A stretch of DNA of 64,000 nucleotides from Diospyros lotus (GCF_014633365.1 NC_068346.1:15087030-15151029), one strand, 5' to 3'; positions 34,439 to 46,700 are shown, counted from the first letter of the stretch. A program made the numbers and translations. Notes: generated by a model from the sequence alone, not told the origin.

Positions 34439-35183
34439 AAAGACCGAATCAACTTACCATGATAGGCTTACACAAACTTCCCAAGGGTCACCCATCCTTG
34501 AGCTACCCTACCTCAAGCACACTCAACCTAAAAGTTTTTTATCTATATTCAGCTCAAAAGGTATTCAGGTAGTATTGTTTTCTTCCTTACTATCTTCGAT
34601 ATACTAGCTTCTCTAGAGTCCCTTCTTGGACCTAACCCTGTAACATCCCACATCGAGCGATAGGAAAAATCAGATCAACTCGGCTTAATGGGCCTACGCG
34701 AACTTCCCAAGGGTCAACCATCCTTGAGCTACCCTAGCTCAAGCATGCTCAACCCACGAGTTCTTTATCCACATTCAGCCCAAAAGGTATCCAGCTGGTG
34801 ATATTTTTTTCCATACTATACTCGATATATACTACCTTCTTTAGAGTCCCTCTCTAAAGTCTTTTCTTGGACCTGACCTTGGGGTCTCAAGGTATTACAT
34901 TCTCCCCTCTTAGAGCACATGATGTCTTCGTCATGTAAGCTTACAACTGGTCCCAGATCTTCTCCCATTTGGGGGCTGCCATCCTAGAAACCTGACAGGA
35001 GTTACTCCTTGTTTAGACTCTCGTGCGCCGGCGCCATTCCCTTCACTTATCGGATCGCTTTCTCCAATGGTCAGCTCTGATACCACCTGTAACATCCAAC
35101 ATCGAGCGATAAAAATAACCAGATCAACTTACCCTAATGGGCCTACACGAACTTTTCAAGTGAACTTCCTAAGAGGGGAAAAA
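34439..35183 (-). mobile_element. TRIM retrotransposon, minus orientation (unit 2)
   Basis: A truncated LTR (34439-34638) is followed by a full minus-strand LTR (34639-34899, TGTAACATCCC..GGTATTACA on the plus strand), a ~190-bp internal region with polypurine tract complement TTCTCCCCTCTTA (34900) and primer-binding-site complement GCTCTGATACCA (35074-35085), and a partial LTR (35089-35166). It matches the unit 1 TRIM and encodes nothing. Confidence 0.75.
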
Positions 35184-35827
35184 TGTAATACCCCCAAAGC
35201 CCAAGGTCAGGTCCAAGAAGGGATTCTAGAGAAACTAGTATATATATCGAGGATAATAAAGAAGGAAACAACACCAGTTGGATATCATTTAGGTTAAATA
35301 TGGATAAAGAACTGTCGGGTTAAGCGTGCTTGAGCTAGGGTAGCTCAAGGATGGGTGACCCTTGGGAAGTTCGCATAGGCCCACGAGGGTAAGTTGATTA
35401 GAGTTGACCCTTGAAGAAGGCGGTTCGGTGAGGGTAGGGAGTGACATTGGGGCGCTCAGGCCTCAATAAGGAGCGGCTCTTGACAGGCTTCTAGGATGCC
35501 AACCTTAAAGGGGAGAAGATTTAGGACCAGTTGTAAGATCACATGACGAGAACGTCATGTGCTAAAATGGGGAAAAATGTAATACCCTGAGAGCCCAAGG
35601 TCAAGTCCAAGAAGGGACTCTAGAGAAACTAGTATATATATCGAGGATAGTATGGAATGAAACAACACTAGCTAGATATCTTTTACGTTGAATGTGGATA
35701 AGGAACTACCGGGTTAAGCGTGCTTGAGCTAGGGTAGCTTAGGGATGGATAACCCCTGGAAAGTTTGCGTAGGTCCATCAGGGTAAATTGATCCGGTCCT
35801 TCCTATTGCTCGATGCGAGATGTTATA
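35184..35827 (+). mobile_element. TRIM retrotransposon, plus orientation
   Basis: Plus-strand LTR from 35184 (TGTAATACCCC), whose 3' end and primer-binding site are deleted near 35400; internal region 35405-35578 ending in a polypurine-like AAAATGGGGAAAAA; complete 3' LTR 35579-35827 (TGTAATACCC to GATGTTATA). The flank AGTTG (35828-35832) pairs with AGCTG at 28184-28188, so this LTR end and the unit 1 left LTR end are the two outer borders of one original insertion into gypsy RNase H. Confidence 0.75.
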
Positions 35828-37452
35828 AGTTGATCCGTAGGCATGCTAAATGGGTGGAGTTCTTTTAAGCCTTTCCTTGCGTCATCAAGTACAAAAAGGG
35901 AAATTCAAATGAAATGACAGATACATTATCACGGAGGTATGCTCTAATCACCATGATGAATGCTAAACTAATAGGATTTGAATTGATAAAAAATCAGAAT
36001 ATGGATGATCCAACCTTTGCTTTTACTTACTTGGCTTGTGAGAAATGGGTTGTTAATTTTTTCTACATGCATGAAGGGTACTTGTTTAGATTCGGGAGAC
36101 CTTGTATTCCTAATAGGTCTATAAGGGAACTCTTGGTGAGGGAAGCACATGGGAGATGTTTAGCTAGTTATTTCGATGAGAATAAGACTTTGGAACTGGT
36201 TAAAGAATACTTATGCTGGTCGGGAATGATTAAAGATGTGCATCGAGTGCTAGAAAGTTGTGTAGCTTAGAAGAAGTCGAAAAGCAAAGAAGCTATTCAT
36301 GGGTTATACATGTCATTACCTATTCCGTATCGGCCTTGGGTTGATGTGAGCATGGATTTTGTGCTTGGATTGCCAAGAACGCAAAGAGGAAAGGATTCAA
36401 TCATGGTGGTCATTAATAGGTTTTCAAAAATGTCTCACTTTTGTCTTGTCACAAAACTGATGATACTTCTCAAGTGGTGGAATTATTCTTTCGAGACATT
36501 GTAAGATTGCATGGAACATCGAGGAGTATAGTGTCTAATCGGGACACAAAATTTTTAAGTTATTTTTGGAAGACATTGTGGAAGAAGCTTGACATAAGGT
36601 TGCTCTTTAGTCTTTAGTACCACAGCTTGTCATCATCAAATCGATGGACAAACTGAAATGGTAAACCGTACACTTCCTTCTTTACTTAAAGTTGTTAATA
36701 AAAATTTGAAGAATTGGGATGAGTGCTTGGCTTTTGTTAAGTTTGCATATAATATGAGTGTGCGTAGTGTAATCAAACATTCTCCATTCGAAGTGGTTTA
36801 TGGATTTAATCCTATTACACCACTTGATTTAGCACCACTTCCACTCAATGAGCAAGCATGTTTGGATAGAGAAAGGAAGGCTGACTTGATCAAGGGGTTG
36901 CATGAAAGTGTGAAACAATAAATAGAGAAAAGAAATGCAACCTATGAGAAAGCGACAAATAAAGGAAGAAAACAAGTTTAATTTGCTCCAGGTGATTTTG
37001 TGTGAATTCATCTTCGAAAAGAGCGATTTTCAAGCAAAATGAGGTCTGAACTTATGCCACGAGAAGATGGTCCTTTCAAAGTATTAGAAATGGTAAATGA
37101 CAATGCATGCAAGATTAACTTACCAAGTGTTTATCAAGTATCAGCTACATTTATTGTGAGAGATTTAACACCTTATTTGGAGGACACCAAAAAGTTAGAT
37201 TTTATGAGGGCAAATCATATTCAACCTGGGGATGATGATGTGAATGGTAAAGAAGCAAAGGCAAGGGCTATCCAAGAGCATGTAATTCTAAGTCTTGGGC
37301 CAATTACTCATTCAATGGCTAAGCAATTCAAAAATGAACTTGAGTTATTTATTGGAAATATTCCAGTCCATTTGGAGGAGTTAGAATTTAAAGTAAAGAA
37401 ATTAAAACTCAAATTAATCATATTACTCGTTTGCTTGAAAGGCGAAGACTAG
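35828..37452 (+). pseudogene. Ty3-gypsy RNase H end and integrase, decayed
   Basis: Coding order: RNase H tail (RRHAKWVEFF, VIKYKKGNSNEMTDTLSRR, 35830-35940), integrase zinc-binding region (LVREAHGRCLASYF...WSGMIKDVHRVLESC) in which the second histidine and last cysteine are lost, integrase core ([21 protein letters not shown] at 36340-36390 with the first catalytic Asp; VSNRDTKF near 36530 with the second; HHQIDGQTEMVNRTLPSLLK near 36640 with the Glu), then FVKFAYNMSVRSVIKHSPFE and a C-terminal SH3-like part (EDGPFKVLEMVNDNACKI). At least five stops or frameshifts separate these pieces (for example 36268, 36502, 36919 and ~36980). It continues the gene interrupted at 28188 and 34438. Confidence 0.88.
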
Positions 37453-38305
37453 AATGCAACCAAGGCACTCCATAAACAGGCCTAAGTCTCCTAACTAATA
37501 TCATGTATGACCTCAACCTTCATTTGTCCTCTATGTTTAAGGATGTTTTGTCTTTTATATATCATTGTGTTTTATCATCATGATTCTCTTTATTAAAAGT
37601 GGCATGATGATGTTTTTTAACTTTATGCTTTTGAAGTATTTTTTTCATAATTAGTCCACTTTTGTCAAAAGAGACAATAATGTTATCTATTTTTAATTAT
37701 TATATTTGTCTTTAATCATTGTAATTTGTCAACAAGACTGATATTAATATGTGTGATTTTGTAATATTTTAACATGAACATTTTTATAAAGAAAATACAA
37801 AGAGCATTTTTACTCTAATTCTTATCTAAACAATTCATTTGTTTAATAGTAAATTTATTTTATTCTTATCACTGTTTTTGCTTCTATCTTAGAATGTTGC
37901 GAATTGAAATTGGTATTTTTTTATTTGTGACGAATTTTCTTATCAAACAAGGGACATTAGTATTTATTTTATATTTTGAGCACATCAAAAGTGTTTTTAA
38001 TGATTTACTCCAAAGTAATTGTTTTTAATTAATATAGTTTTGCGTACAAAATTAATCCTTACAACAGCAAAAAGATTTTACACCCATATAAAAGGATGTA
38101 GCGCAAATATCAGACAGAGCACATGAGGAGCGAGCAATAAGCATCACAGTAAGTATAATAATTTATTTATTTATAAATTTAATATATAAATATATAGTTT
38201 ATAGTAGTGAGTGGCAACGCCATTGATCACTCTTGTTAATTACAATCGGCTTTCTCCACAGATACATTTGCATATACATATATGATCATCTTGTTTAATA
38301 CCAGA
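37453..38305. other. AT-rich spacer downstream of SEO copy B
   Basis: No gene. It contains the last remains of the gypsy element, then AT-rich sequence. Minus-strand AATAAA words at 38162-38176, ~135 bp past the SEO stop, are plausible polyadenylation signals. Confidence 0.5.
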
Positions 38306-40522
38306 TTAATCGGTACAGCAACGGTACATGAAGAACTTCTCCATAGGGCGCCCACATTCGGCGCAGACCACCCTCTCCGGGATTTTCCCGGCGGTGCTCG
38401 GCAAAATCAGCCGGTTGCAGTGGTGCGGCGAGCGAAGATCTTGAAGGTTCTCATTGAGCGCCGGCACGAAGCCAACCTCCGCGGCGCGGCCCCGCCACTG
38501 ATCAAACCGAGCCAAGCTTTTGAGCATGACGTCAGCGTTGGCCTTCGCCATCTCCTCCGAGCTGCGGCTGATGACGGCCCAGCCTTGGTCGCCGCCGTCG
38601 AAGCTGAGCATCTTGACGATCTCTTGGACTATGGTGTCGGTGTCCGGCGACTTGCTGTGCTGCATTTTTGAATGCCACATGCTCTCTAGGCGGACCCAGA
38701 AGAACCAGTTGAGGGTAACGTCCGGCATGATGTGGCTGAGCTGCTCCGCCGAGATGATGGAGTTGATCCGCTGAATTTTCTCGCGCCGGTTGCTTTTTCC
38801 GACATATAAGATCTCTAGTGGGATGTTGGCGGACTTGGCGACGGCTTTTAGTGAGACGGTGAATCTCCGGATCCATTCTAAGTCCTCTCCTCCATACAAG
38901 CATATGTACTTCCCTTCTGTAATCTTAAGTAACCAGAAATGAAAAATAACATGAAAAAAAGGAAGGAAAAATGAAGTTCATAAATAATCTTAATAAAAGT
39001 AGGGAAAATTCTATCTAAACCCTAATCTCCTTCAATTTTAGAAAATATTCTTTTAATTTTTTTATTTAAAGATTGATAATTTAATTATTTAATAGAAAAT
39101 TATAATTCAAAAACAAAAGAATATAATTAGTTAGACATACCCAATTAAAGAGCGATGGATGAACAGAATCAGCGAGCAAATCCATCCTCCAAGTCTCCTC
39201 CTTCCAAAGCCCTTCCTCCCTCAGGCTAGTAAAAGGGAAAGCCAAACTTCCCCAAATCAACAACATGTGAATCGCATTATGGTTGACGACTCGGCCTTGC
39301 GGGTCTAGAACAACCAGGAGCAGCTTCTTGTTGAAGTGCCAGGCCTCTTTGATGTACTTAACGACCGCCGGATCCAGCTGAGAAGGGTGAAACACTGAGT
39401 ACCATGGCATCATTGCTTGTAGGGTCTCAAAACGTGTTTGCTTCTCGCTGTCCCATGGCGTCGACCTATCCACAACGGGCAGCCACACAACCTCGTACTG
39501 GCTTTCGTCTCTCGTCGGGTTCTGGCGAGCATCGGTGTACATCTGCTGGAGGATGAAGATTTCGTCTTGGGCCAAGTCAAGGTCCGAGATGAAGAGCAGC
39601 ACGATCTTTCTCCTCAGCACGTCGATGCTAACCTGTGTTGCACGCAAACATGCGAGTCTAGAAACTTGGTCTAGGAATGTGAAGTGAAGTGTATGGACTC
39701 CATCGGAATATGTATGAAAACTGAAGAGTATTTGAATATATAGAAGGAGTGGGATACATACAAATATCTGTGTGTGTGTGTGTGATGAGCTTACAATAAC
39801 GTACGTACCCGTCTCTTAGTAGAACCATCAATAAGTGGGAGCTGATCTTCCCTGGCATAAATTAGAGCCCTCAGGATCTTCGTGTTATCAATGTGTGGTG
39901 TTTCAAAGAGGCGGACCAGCGTCTGATATGCCTCTATATGTCTATTCTCATCTGCCGCAAATTATTATCTATTTACAATTAATACATAACTACTTGTTTA
40001 TGTAGCAGCTTATGCATATATATATATATATGCAAATTAACTAAAAGTACCGATTAATTTAATTACTATATAATCCCAACATTAATCTTCTGCAATTAGC
40101 TAGAGCGAGGCTGGTTAACATGCGTACGCATACAGATTTTTGTATGTTTGTTTTAAGGGAGTGTGATTTGTGGACTATAAGCTGTTCGATCTGTACTGTA
40201 AATTTACATGATGAAAAAATAGCGATTGCGAATTTTTATTAAAAAAAAGAAAAAGGATAGCATTGTACTAACCGACGTGTTGATAACAAAGAGCGAGTTG
40301 CTTCTGGAGGTGGCTATGAATGTTGCTGAGCTTATGGGCCAGGCTAGAAAGCTCCCAAGCCTCGGTCGTTGATGCTATGTACCTGTTGCCACCATTAATT
40401 AATTAGCAACATTTGTTCAACAAACAATTGATATTCTTCCACAATGTTTCTACAAAATTTATTATAAAAATTTATGCGAGTTGGGATTCTTGTTAGTAAT
40501 GAGTACCGGCTTGTTTGAATTA

Positions 40523-40557
<35 letters not shown>

Positions 40558-42827
40558 CTTGTAGATTTTTCTATTTCTACTGCAAGTTTTGTTTTAAGTA
40601 GCATTATCATAATGTCAATTTATCTAATGAACTTACTCGTGTCCCATGCCTACAAGGTTCATCATCTGCGAAGCACAGGCCACAATACTCCGAATCGTCC
40701 AGTAAACGGCGACCGGAATATGTCCTTTGGCCGTCAACAGCGCCGGCGTGTCTGGCGCAATGTACTGAGCCGGGAGCTCATTGAACTCGACGATGCAAGC
40801 CGTCACGTCCAGCATGGCCTGGATGAGTGTTGTGAACGCCTCGAATTTGGGCTTCAGAGAGTCGCCTCGTTCCAGAATCTCCGGCAGCTGCTTGAGGAGC
40901 CCCACCGACTTGGCGAGCGGGTTGGTGAGGTAGAGCTGAGCCACCAGCCAGAACTCACCGTAGTTGACGGCAAAAGCGGCCAGGGCGATCACCACCTTGG
41001 CTTCCCAGGTGTAGCTCGCAAGTAAGTGGAAGATAGCCAGCGTGGTTGCGTGGGCGTCTGATCCCCCTAAGCACTTGCAAGACATCTGTCAAAACCATCA
41101 CATAATTAAATAATTTACTATAATATTCTATATCGTATTAAATAATTTACTATAATCTTCTATATCATATTTATTAAGAATACATCTTGGCTTATATATA
41201 CAAGTTAATAATTTAGGCTTCTTCTGATATTTTTTTTTTTTAAAAAAAATACATGCATAAGCTTGTGACAAGGAGGACAATTCACAAAAATTCTGTCAAT
41301 TCTTATTACTAATATGATAATGTGACTTTTTTTAAAAAAAAAATATTTTCTTTTTCTTTGGTGTTTAATGGACAAAAAGTACAGAAAATACATTCCAATT
41401 GTTTACATATGCGTATATATGTACATAAATATAAATATACCTACATACACACATATGGATACACATACACATATACGTACATAGACGTGCACGCATGCAT
41501 ACATATATATGAATACAGACGTATGCATATACATTCATGTTTCATAAATAATATTGGGGACCTATAATACTATTAAGGAGACTTTAGCATCAGATTTTAC
41601 TCATATATATATAGACAATCAAGTGTTTGAATTGAATTAGGAGGGCATGTAAGGTATACCTTCATACGCGGTTGACATATACCTACCCTCTCATGAAAGA
41701 TCTGAAGAGTCTCGTTTGGTTAATCTTATTATTGGAGTTTCGCCTTTTTTTAATTAGAAGAAAAAGAAAATGATTTTCACTAGCTACGTACTCTCATGCT
41801 GGTAATGATCCATTTAAGAGGTCTTGGCTATGTTACTTGACTCCCAAAACCCAAGAGTTATTTTTAGTTAGCACTTTTTGGGTGAATGTTTATACAAGGG
41901 GTGTTGATTAATGTAGGGTCACCATTGAGTAGGGGTAGAGTTAGCAACATTTGAAACAAACTTAGGTTTGATTGAGATTTGAGAGTTGAAACCTAATAAA
42001 ATCATCAACAATTGAAGGAAATGAGTAATTTGTTGTGGATGGCAAGTAATGGCTTGCCCATTCACCTATTTACATATTTATTTAAATAAAATTTATATAT
42101 TTTAATTTTAAATGGGTAATTAATTAGACCTATTAGGCATTTAATTACATATATAATTGTTTTACAAATTGTCAAATATACCTTATGTCTATGTCTCAAT
42201 TTTTATATATTTTTTTTTAATTTTAAATAAATAATTTAAGAGTGCATTACCATCCATAATTGTGACCCAATCTCGCATCTATTAAAAAAAAAAAAAAAAG
42301 GTTAAATTTAAGTCCCCTACCCTACCGTCACTAAAAAAATATTAAAAAATAGTACGTACATACCTCGCAAGAAATCTTATTTATTGTGTGGGACACAAGC
42401 TCGAGCATTTCACCCAAGCCATCGTGGAAGACCTTCTCCTCGATTGCGTCGACTAACTGTCCTTGAGACACCTACATATTTATATAATTCATTAGCACAC
42501 CAAAAGTAATTATATAGTGACTCAAACCCCTTCTTCACCAGCAGCAAGATCAAGATGGTTGGTAATTGTACAAATGTCACTATATATATATATATATATA
42601 TTATATATCATGAAATCAATTCATGCGCGTACTTTGGCAGTGGGGCCAGAATGGTTCATGATGTTTTCGATTACGTGGAGAAGCGGCTTTACGTCGATTT
42701 CCCGGCCATCGGGGGCATGAATGGTTTGGATTTGATTCAACATCGCACTGTCGTCGGACGACGAGAACATGCCTCCGCCACGGAGCTGCTGATATTTAGG
42801 AGGCGCCGCTGCAATAAAATTAGCCAT
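38306..42827 (-). CDS. SIEVE ELEMENT OCCLUSION (SEO) protein, copy B; intact seven-exon gene, 704 residues
   Basis: Phloem P-protein subunit; members of this family polymerise into sieve-element filaments (and forisomes in legumes). Exons: 42827-42633, 42471-42364, 41085-40637, 40382-40273, 39951-39809, 39632-39141, 38923-38306; introns GT-AG; 2115 nt without interruption. SEO-N region, residues ~28-300: MLNQIQTIHAPDGREIDVKP, GGSDAHATTLAIFHLLASYT, FAVNYGEFWLVAQLY, YIASTTEAWELSSLAHKLS. Exon 5 ends IDGSTKRR. Middle thioredoxin-like region (~336-499): VLRRKIVLLFISDLDL, YEVVWLPVVDRSTPWDSE. SEO-C (~500-704): YICLYGGEDLEWIRRF, GGDQGWAVISRSSEEMAKA, and cysteine tail CAECGRPMEKFFMYRCC. Intron phases equal those of copy A (exon 4 is 110 nt in both). 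Intron 2 is large (1278 bp) and holds a MITE-like insert; introns 1 and 3 have TA microsatellites. GC in the coding exons is clearly higher than in copy A. Confidence 0.93.
42035..42262. mobile_element. MITE-like insert in intron 2 of SEO copy B
   Basis: GTGGATGGCAAGTAATGGC at the left and GCATTACCATCCATAATTG at the right are imperfect inverted repeats around an AT-rich core. A similar left end lies at 22150. I could not establish a target duplication, so family assignment is open. Confidence 0.4.
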
Positions 42828-42895
42828 GGAGAAGAAGTTGACAAGGGCTTCGAAAGGGTTAATTAATTAAGCCGGCCGGCCGAGAGCGATGGCTT

Positions 42896-43170
42896 CTAGC
42901 TAGCTAGTTGCTTGAAATATCAGGGTTTCAATCTCCGTCCTTAATTTATAGTTGAAGGGCAACGGGATAAAGGGGAATTGAATCAAGTACTTTGCTTCCA
43001 ATGCGGTGTAAGCTAGCTCTTCGGTCCCCTGCAAGATTAGAATGTGGACAAATACTTTTTGAGGGTTACATAATTAGGCGGGACCAAATGAGAATTACTT
43101 TACTTTCACACACAAGAATCATACTGTGTTTGATTTCTCATTGTCTGCCTATGTCAAAGCAAATGTCACA
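42896..43170 (-). promoter_or_regulatory. Promoter and leader of SEO copy B
   Basis: A minus-strand TATA box, TATAAAT (42950-42944), lies ~120 bp before the ATG at 42827. The leader has TCAAGCAACTAGCTAGCTAG (42915-42896), matching the copy A leader. The ~220 bp upstream of the TATA box is duplicated at 21620-21855. Conservation of this block between paralogous sites makes it the best candidate for phloem-expression elements here, though no specific factor-binding site is claimed. Confidence 0.6.
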
Positions 43171-44019
43171 CAGTGTACGTGATATTACCCTTTTTGACTC
43201 AAAAAGTATTAGTTCGATATGCTGATTTTTGAGTTTATAAATGAAATGATATATTTAAGATCTTTTTAAGAGCCTAACAAAGTGAAATAGTGAGGTAACA
43301 ATCTCCCATTAATTCTTTTTAGAAGTGCAAGTCTATTTACCCATAAAACAAATAAAAATCCCATTTGGGTCTCACTCAAAAGTAATATTGTTGAAAGTGT
43401 GACTCTTGAGTTCATAAATCAAATAATATAATTAAGATCTCTCTAATAAATTACTGATGGTATTAAATTAGGGCATTATATATAAACACCCTTTATTCCT
43501 TTTAATGTCTCTTATTCTCATCAAATTAATTACTGTCAATCTCAAAACACTGCTTTCTCCCACTCAATTGAATTGCCTGATCAACAGAGGCTAACCAAAA
43601 ATTCTAACTAAAAAAGTTTCTTTGATTCATTACAATATCAAGCAATTAATTAATTAAGATACCCAAAATTTATCTGATGTAGACAACTCACGGACGTCGA
43701 ATTGATCATATATATATACAGCACCTACATTCTATTCTACTGGTGTTCCTCAATTAGTTGATGAGATGTCTCCCTTTATCCTGGCTAGCTAAAGTAAAAC
43801 AAGTTGCATCTTCTTTTCCAAATTGATGGCATTCAAAGATTCTATAGCTAGGCCCTCCCTCTCCATCCCAAAAGAAAGTCCAAATTTAGAAAATCGTACC
43901 CATACATATAGCAGAAGGATCGAAACGAGACTAATCTTAAGATGAAATCAAGCTTCAGGGAAAAAAATTTCATCCCCAAACCATGCTTAAAGTGGCTCCA
44001 AATTTATTTCGGTTGAATC
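43171..44019. other. Upstream region of SEO copy B, no gene
   Basis: AT-rich intergenic sequence. A 60-bp phrase around TTGAGTTTATAAATGAAATGA (43229) recurs loosely at 43407-43440 (TTGAGTTCATAAATCAAATAA), suggesting an old short duplication. No reading frame of note. Confidence 0.5.
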
Positions 44020-44516
44020 TAGAGGCGTTCAAAAAAATCGATGCACCGCGAAAATCGACCAAACCAAACCAAACCAAATCGAACCGAACCAGTCGATTTT
44101 TTTTTTTTTTGCGGTCCAAAACAGTTTGGTAGTTATACAAATCGCATGGTTTGCTGTTTGTATGGTTGGCGGTTTGGTTTAAAACCAAACCGCCCAAGAA
44201 AATATAAAAAAATATATATTATTATAAAAATCACCCATACAACCCTTATTATTATAAAATTTTATAATAATATATAACAAGTTTATAATAATATATAAAT
44301 ATTATAATTGTCAACAGATTATAATAGTTTATAATAATATATAATTATTCTTTTCAATATTTTTATACTATATTATATGTTGTTAATAATTATTTTCAAA
44401 CTGCGGTAAACAGCACCAAAACCAGACCACGGTCTAGTTTGATCAGAAAATCGCACTAGCGATTTGAATTGCTGAAAATGGTTCAGACCGGCCAAACCGC
44501 ACCATAAACACCCCTA
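44020..44516. mobile_element. hAT-type MITE, 497 bp
   Basis: Ends TAGAGGCGTTCA and, inward from the right, TAGGGGTGTTTA, flanked by 8-bp near-identical repeats GTTGAATC (44012-44019) and ATTGAATC (44517-44524). The interior has AACCAAACC / GGTTTGGTT inverted runs common in plant non-autonomous hAT elements that start with AGGGGTGT. No transposase. The 75-78-codon frames across it are incidental. Confidence 0.82.
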
Positions 44517-44524
44517 ATTGAATC

Positions 44525-46130
44525 AATAAAATAAGATCAAATATATCGTGCCGTGGCATATGAGGATTTTGGGTGAATTTCACTATATATATATATTGAT
44601 CTTCAGAAATCATAGGCATGTTCAGTTATGCGAAATATTTTTTTTATTTTTAATTAAATAAATGAATTTTTTCTTTTTATTAAATATTTTAAGGAAAATA
44701 TATCAAATAATAAAATATAACGGATAATTCGAAAAAATAAGCACTAATATATAGAATACATATATAAAGGAAAATTTTACAATCATGAGATTTATTCTAA
44801 TATTATTTGACCAAACCACTTTTAGCATTTTCTTTTCTCTTTGAAATGTATTTCCTTTTTGTAAATATCCTTTTCAAAACAAAACTCTTACCAATCACCT
44901 CTCCGACAAGGAAGGACGCAACTTTATTCCTGTTTAGGGTTTACTGTTTATTCCTGTTTATATTACTAGTGTTCATCCGTGAGATGGATAGGAGGTGTAA
45001 TTACAATAAATTTAAAAATTAAATTTTAATTAATATTGAAAAATATAAATATAAATTAAAACTTCTAAATGAGGAAATATGGATTTTTCAATGTTAATTA
45101 AAAATTCATTTGAAATTGTTAATTTCTGATCTTGAAATTTAATTTTTGTAATGATAACAAAACTTTGAAAATATGAATTTTAACTTATTTTTCTTTCACT
45201 ATGTATTAATTTTCTTGCATAGTCTTGCAAATGTGATATGTTAAATCTTAATTAACATTTAAAAACCCATACATTAATATTTATTTTTTAATAATTGAGG
45301 AATTAATAAAAAAATAATATTATAAATATTTTTGATTAATAATATTTATAAAAAAAAATATTTTTAATTTATTGAGAAATTATATATCTATACATGACTT
45401 AATTAATAATTTAAACTGTCTATTCAAATTTTCTATTAATAATATTTATTTAATTGATAATGAAAAGTTCCAAGATACTTTATAAGAGAAAATTTTTGAG
45501 AAACGGACAGATTTACAGACAGACTTAAAGAATGGGGGTTAAAAGATTAAAATATCATTGCTCATATTGCATTGCACTTTTTCCAATGCAATATGAGTGA
45601 GGGAATTTTAGTCTTTTAGCCTCCATTCTGTAAGCCTGTCTATCAATTTGTCTGGCCTTGTAGAAGAACTCAGAAGATCTCCAATTGCTTTGAAATAATA
45701 AGTACTAAATGCAAATTATTTTTATTTTATACAAATGAACAATTTTCTATGACTTAATTAATAGTTTAAGTTGTCTATTTATATTCTTCAAAATAATATT
45801 TATTTTTGATTGATTGATAATTAATTGAGGAATTAATCAAAAATAATATTATAAATATTTTTAATTAATAATATTGATAAAAAATAATACTTATTTTTAA
45901 TTAATTGAGGAATTAATTGATGAGAAGATTAATTGAGTTTAAAATTAAGTTATAAATAAATATTATAAATAGTATTCAAAATTCACTCTTAATTTTTTAA
46001 TTTAATTATTATCTTTAATTTATTAGAAAACACAAGTATTTAATTACTACTACTTTTAGTAATTAATGCAAGTTTTGGGGGAGAAATTCTTTTGCAAACT
46101 ATCCTACTTTTATATATATAAAGATTTAAT
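44525..46130. other. AT-rich repeat-derived region with relatives of the 245-bp repeat
   Basis: No gene. Near 45740-45770 the phrase TTCTATGACTTAATTAATAG is the complement of 5735-5765 in CACTA-2, and 46060-46125 is the reverse complement of the start of the 245-bp unit (TTTATATATATAAAAGTAGGATAG). That phrase resembles Helitron 5' ends, which start TC and are AT-rich, so a minus-strand Helitron-like element ending at about 46125 is possible but no CTRR-hairpin end was located. Confidence 0.4.
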
Positions 46131-46439
46131 AAATTATGATAAGATACATAAATTTATGATTAAAGCAAGCAAAGCATATGTTAGAAATATGTGATTGCCT
46201 CCTTTATTGAATTATTTATTAGTGATAATTATCTTTTAGATATTAGATAAATCACCTAATTATCACTTTTATTTAATTAAGATAAGTAAGAGATATAATT
46301 TATCTCATTCTCCTATCAAAATAAGATTCATCCCCTCACTAATAAATAAGAGAGTTATTTATTTATAACATTAGTTATTTGCAAATAGGTGACCCCTCAC
46401 TTGTTTGATATATAGTTTTCTTTCTTTCTCTCTCTATCT

Positions 46440-46700
46440 CTTCATACTATTTAAGAGTCAAATTATATATCACCCCAAGACATAGGTCAAATAAGGAATA
46501 AGTGATACACTGGAGTTAGTACTAGTAGGTCGCGAGTTCAATACTCGATTTAGGCAATAACCAAAAGCTTACCTACGATTTACCTTCTCTGTCGAAATCG
46601 AGAATACGACCGATGGGAGACTACGCAAAGATGGTAATCTCAAAAATCAGATTATATTGTATTCACACTATGAGTATTAATAGTTGTTCTTGTAATGTTG
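46440..46700 (+). other. Possible SINE-like fragment
   Basis: GGTCGCGAGTTCAATACTCG (46528-46547) resembles a pol III B box in a tRNA-derived SINE head. No A box at proper spacing and no clear tail were established. Confidence 0.25.

Larger units (their letters stand above)
29150..35346. repeat. Tandem duplication unit 2 (~6.2 kb)
   Basis: Second copy of the segment described at 22290-29133, shorter mainly because CACTA-3b lacks the ~480-bp GC-rich segment and other parts of CACTA-3a, and because the leftmost TRIM LTR start is missing. Its right part continues into further TRIM sequence and the gypsy integrase region that unit 1 lacks. Confidence 0.85.

Noticed and set aside
38282..38774. Plus-strand frames of 129 and 84 codons over the SEO copy B last exon
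   Set aside because: Antisense shadows of a GC-rich exon; the minus frame carries the SEO-C motifs.
40612..41025. 137-codon plus-strand frame
   Set aside because: Antisense of SEO copy B exon 3.
41322..41567. 81-codon frame with YTY/HIHT repeats
   Set aside because: Arises from a TA/CA microsatellite in intron 2 of SEO copy B.
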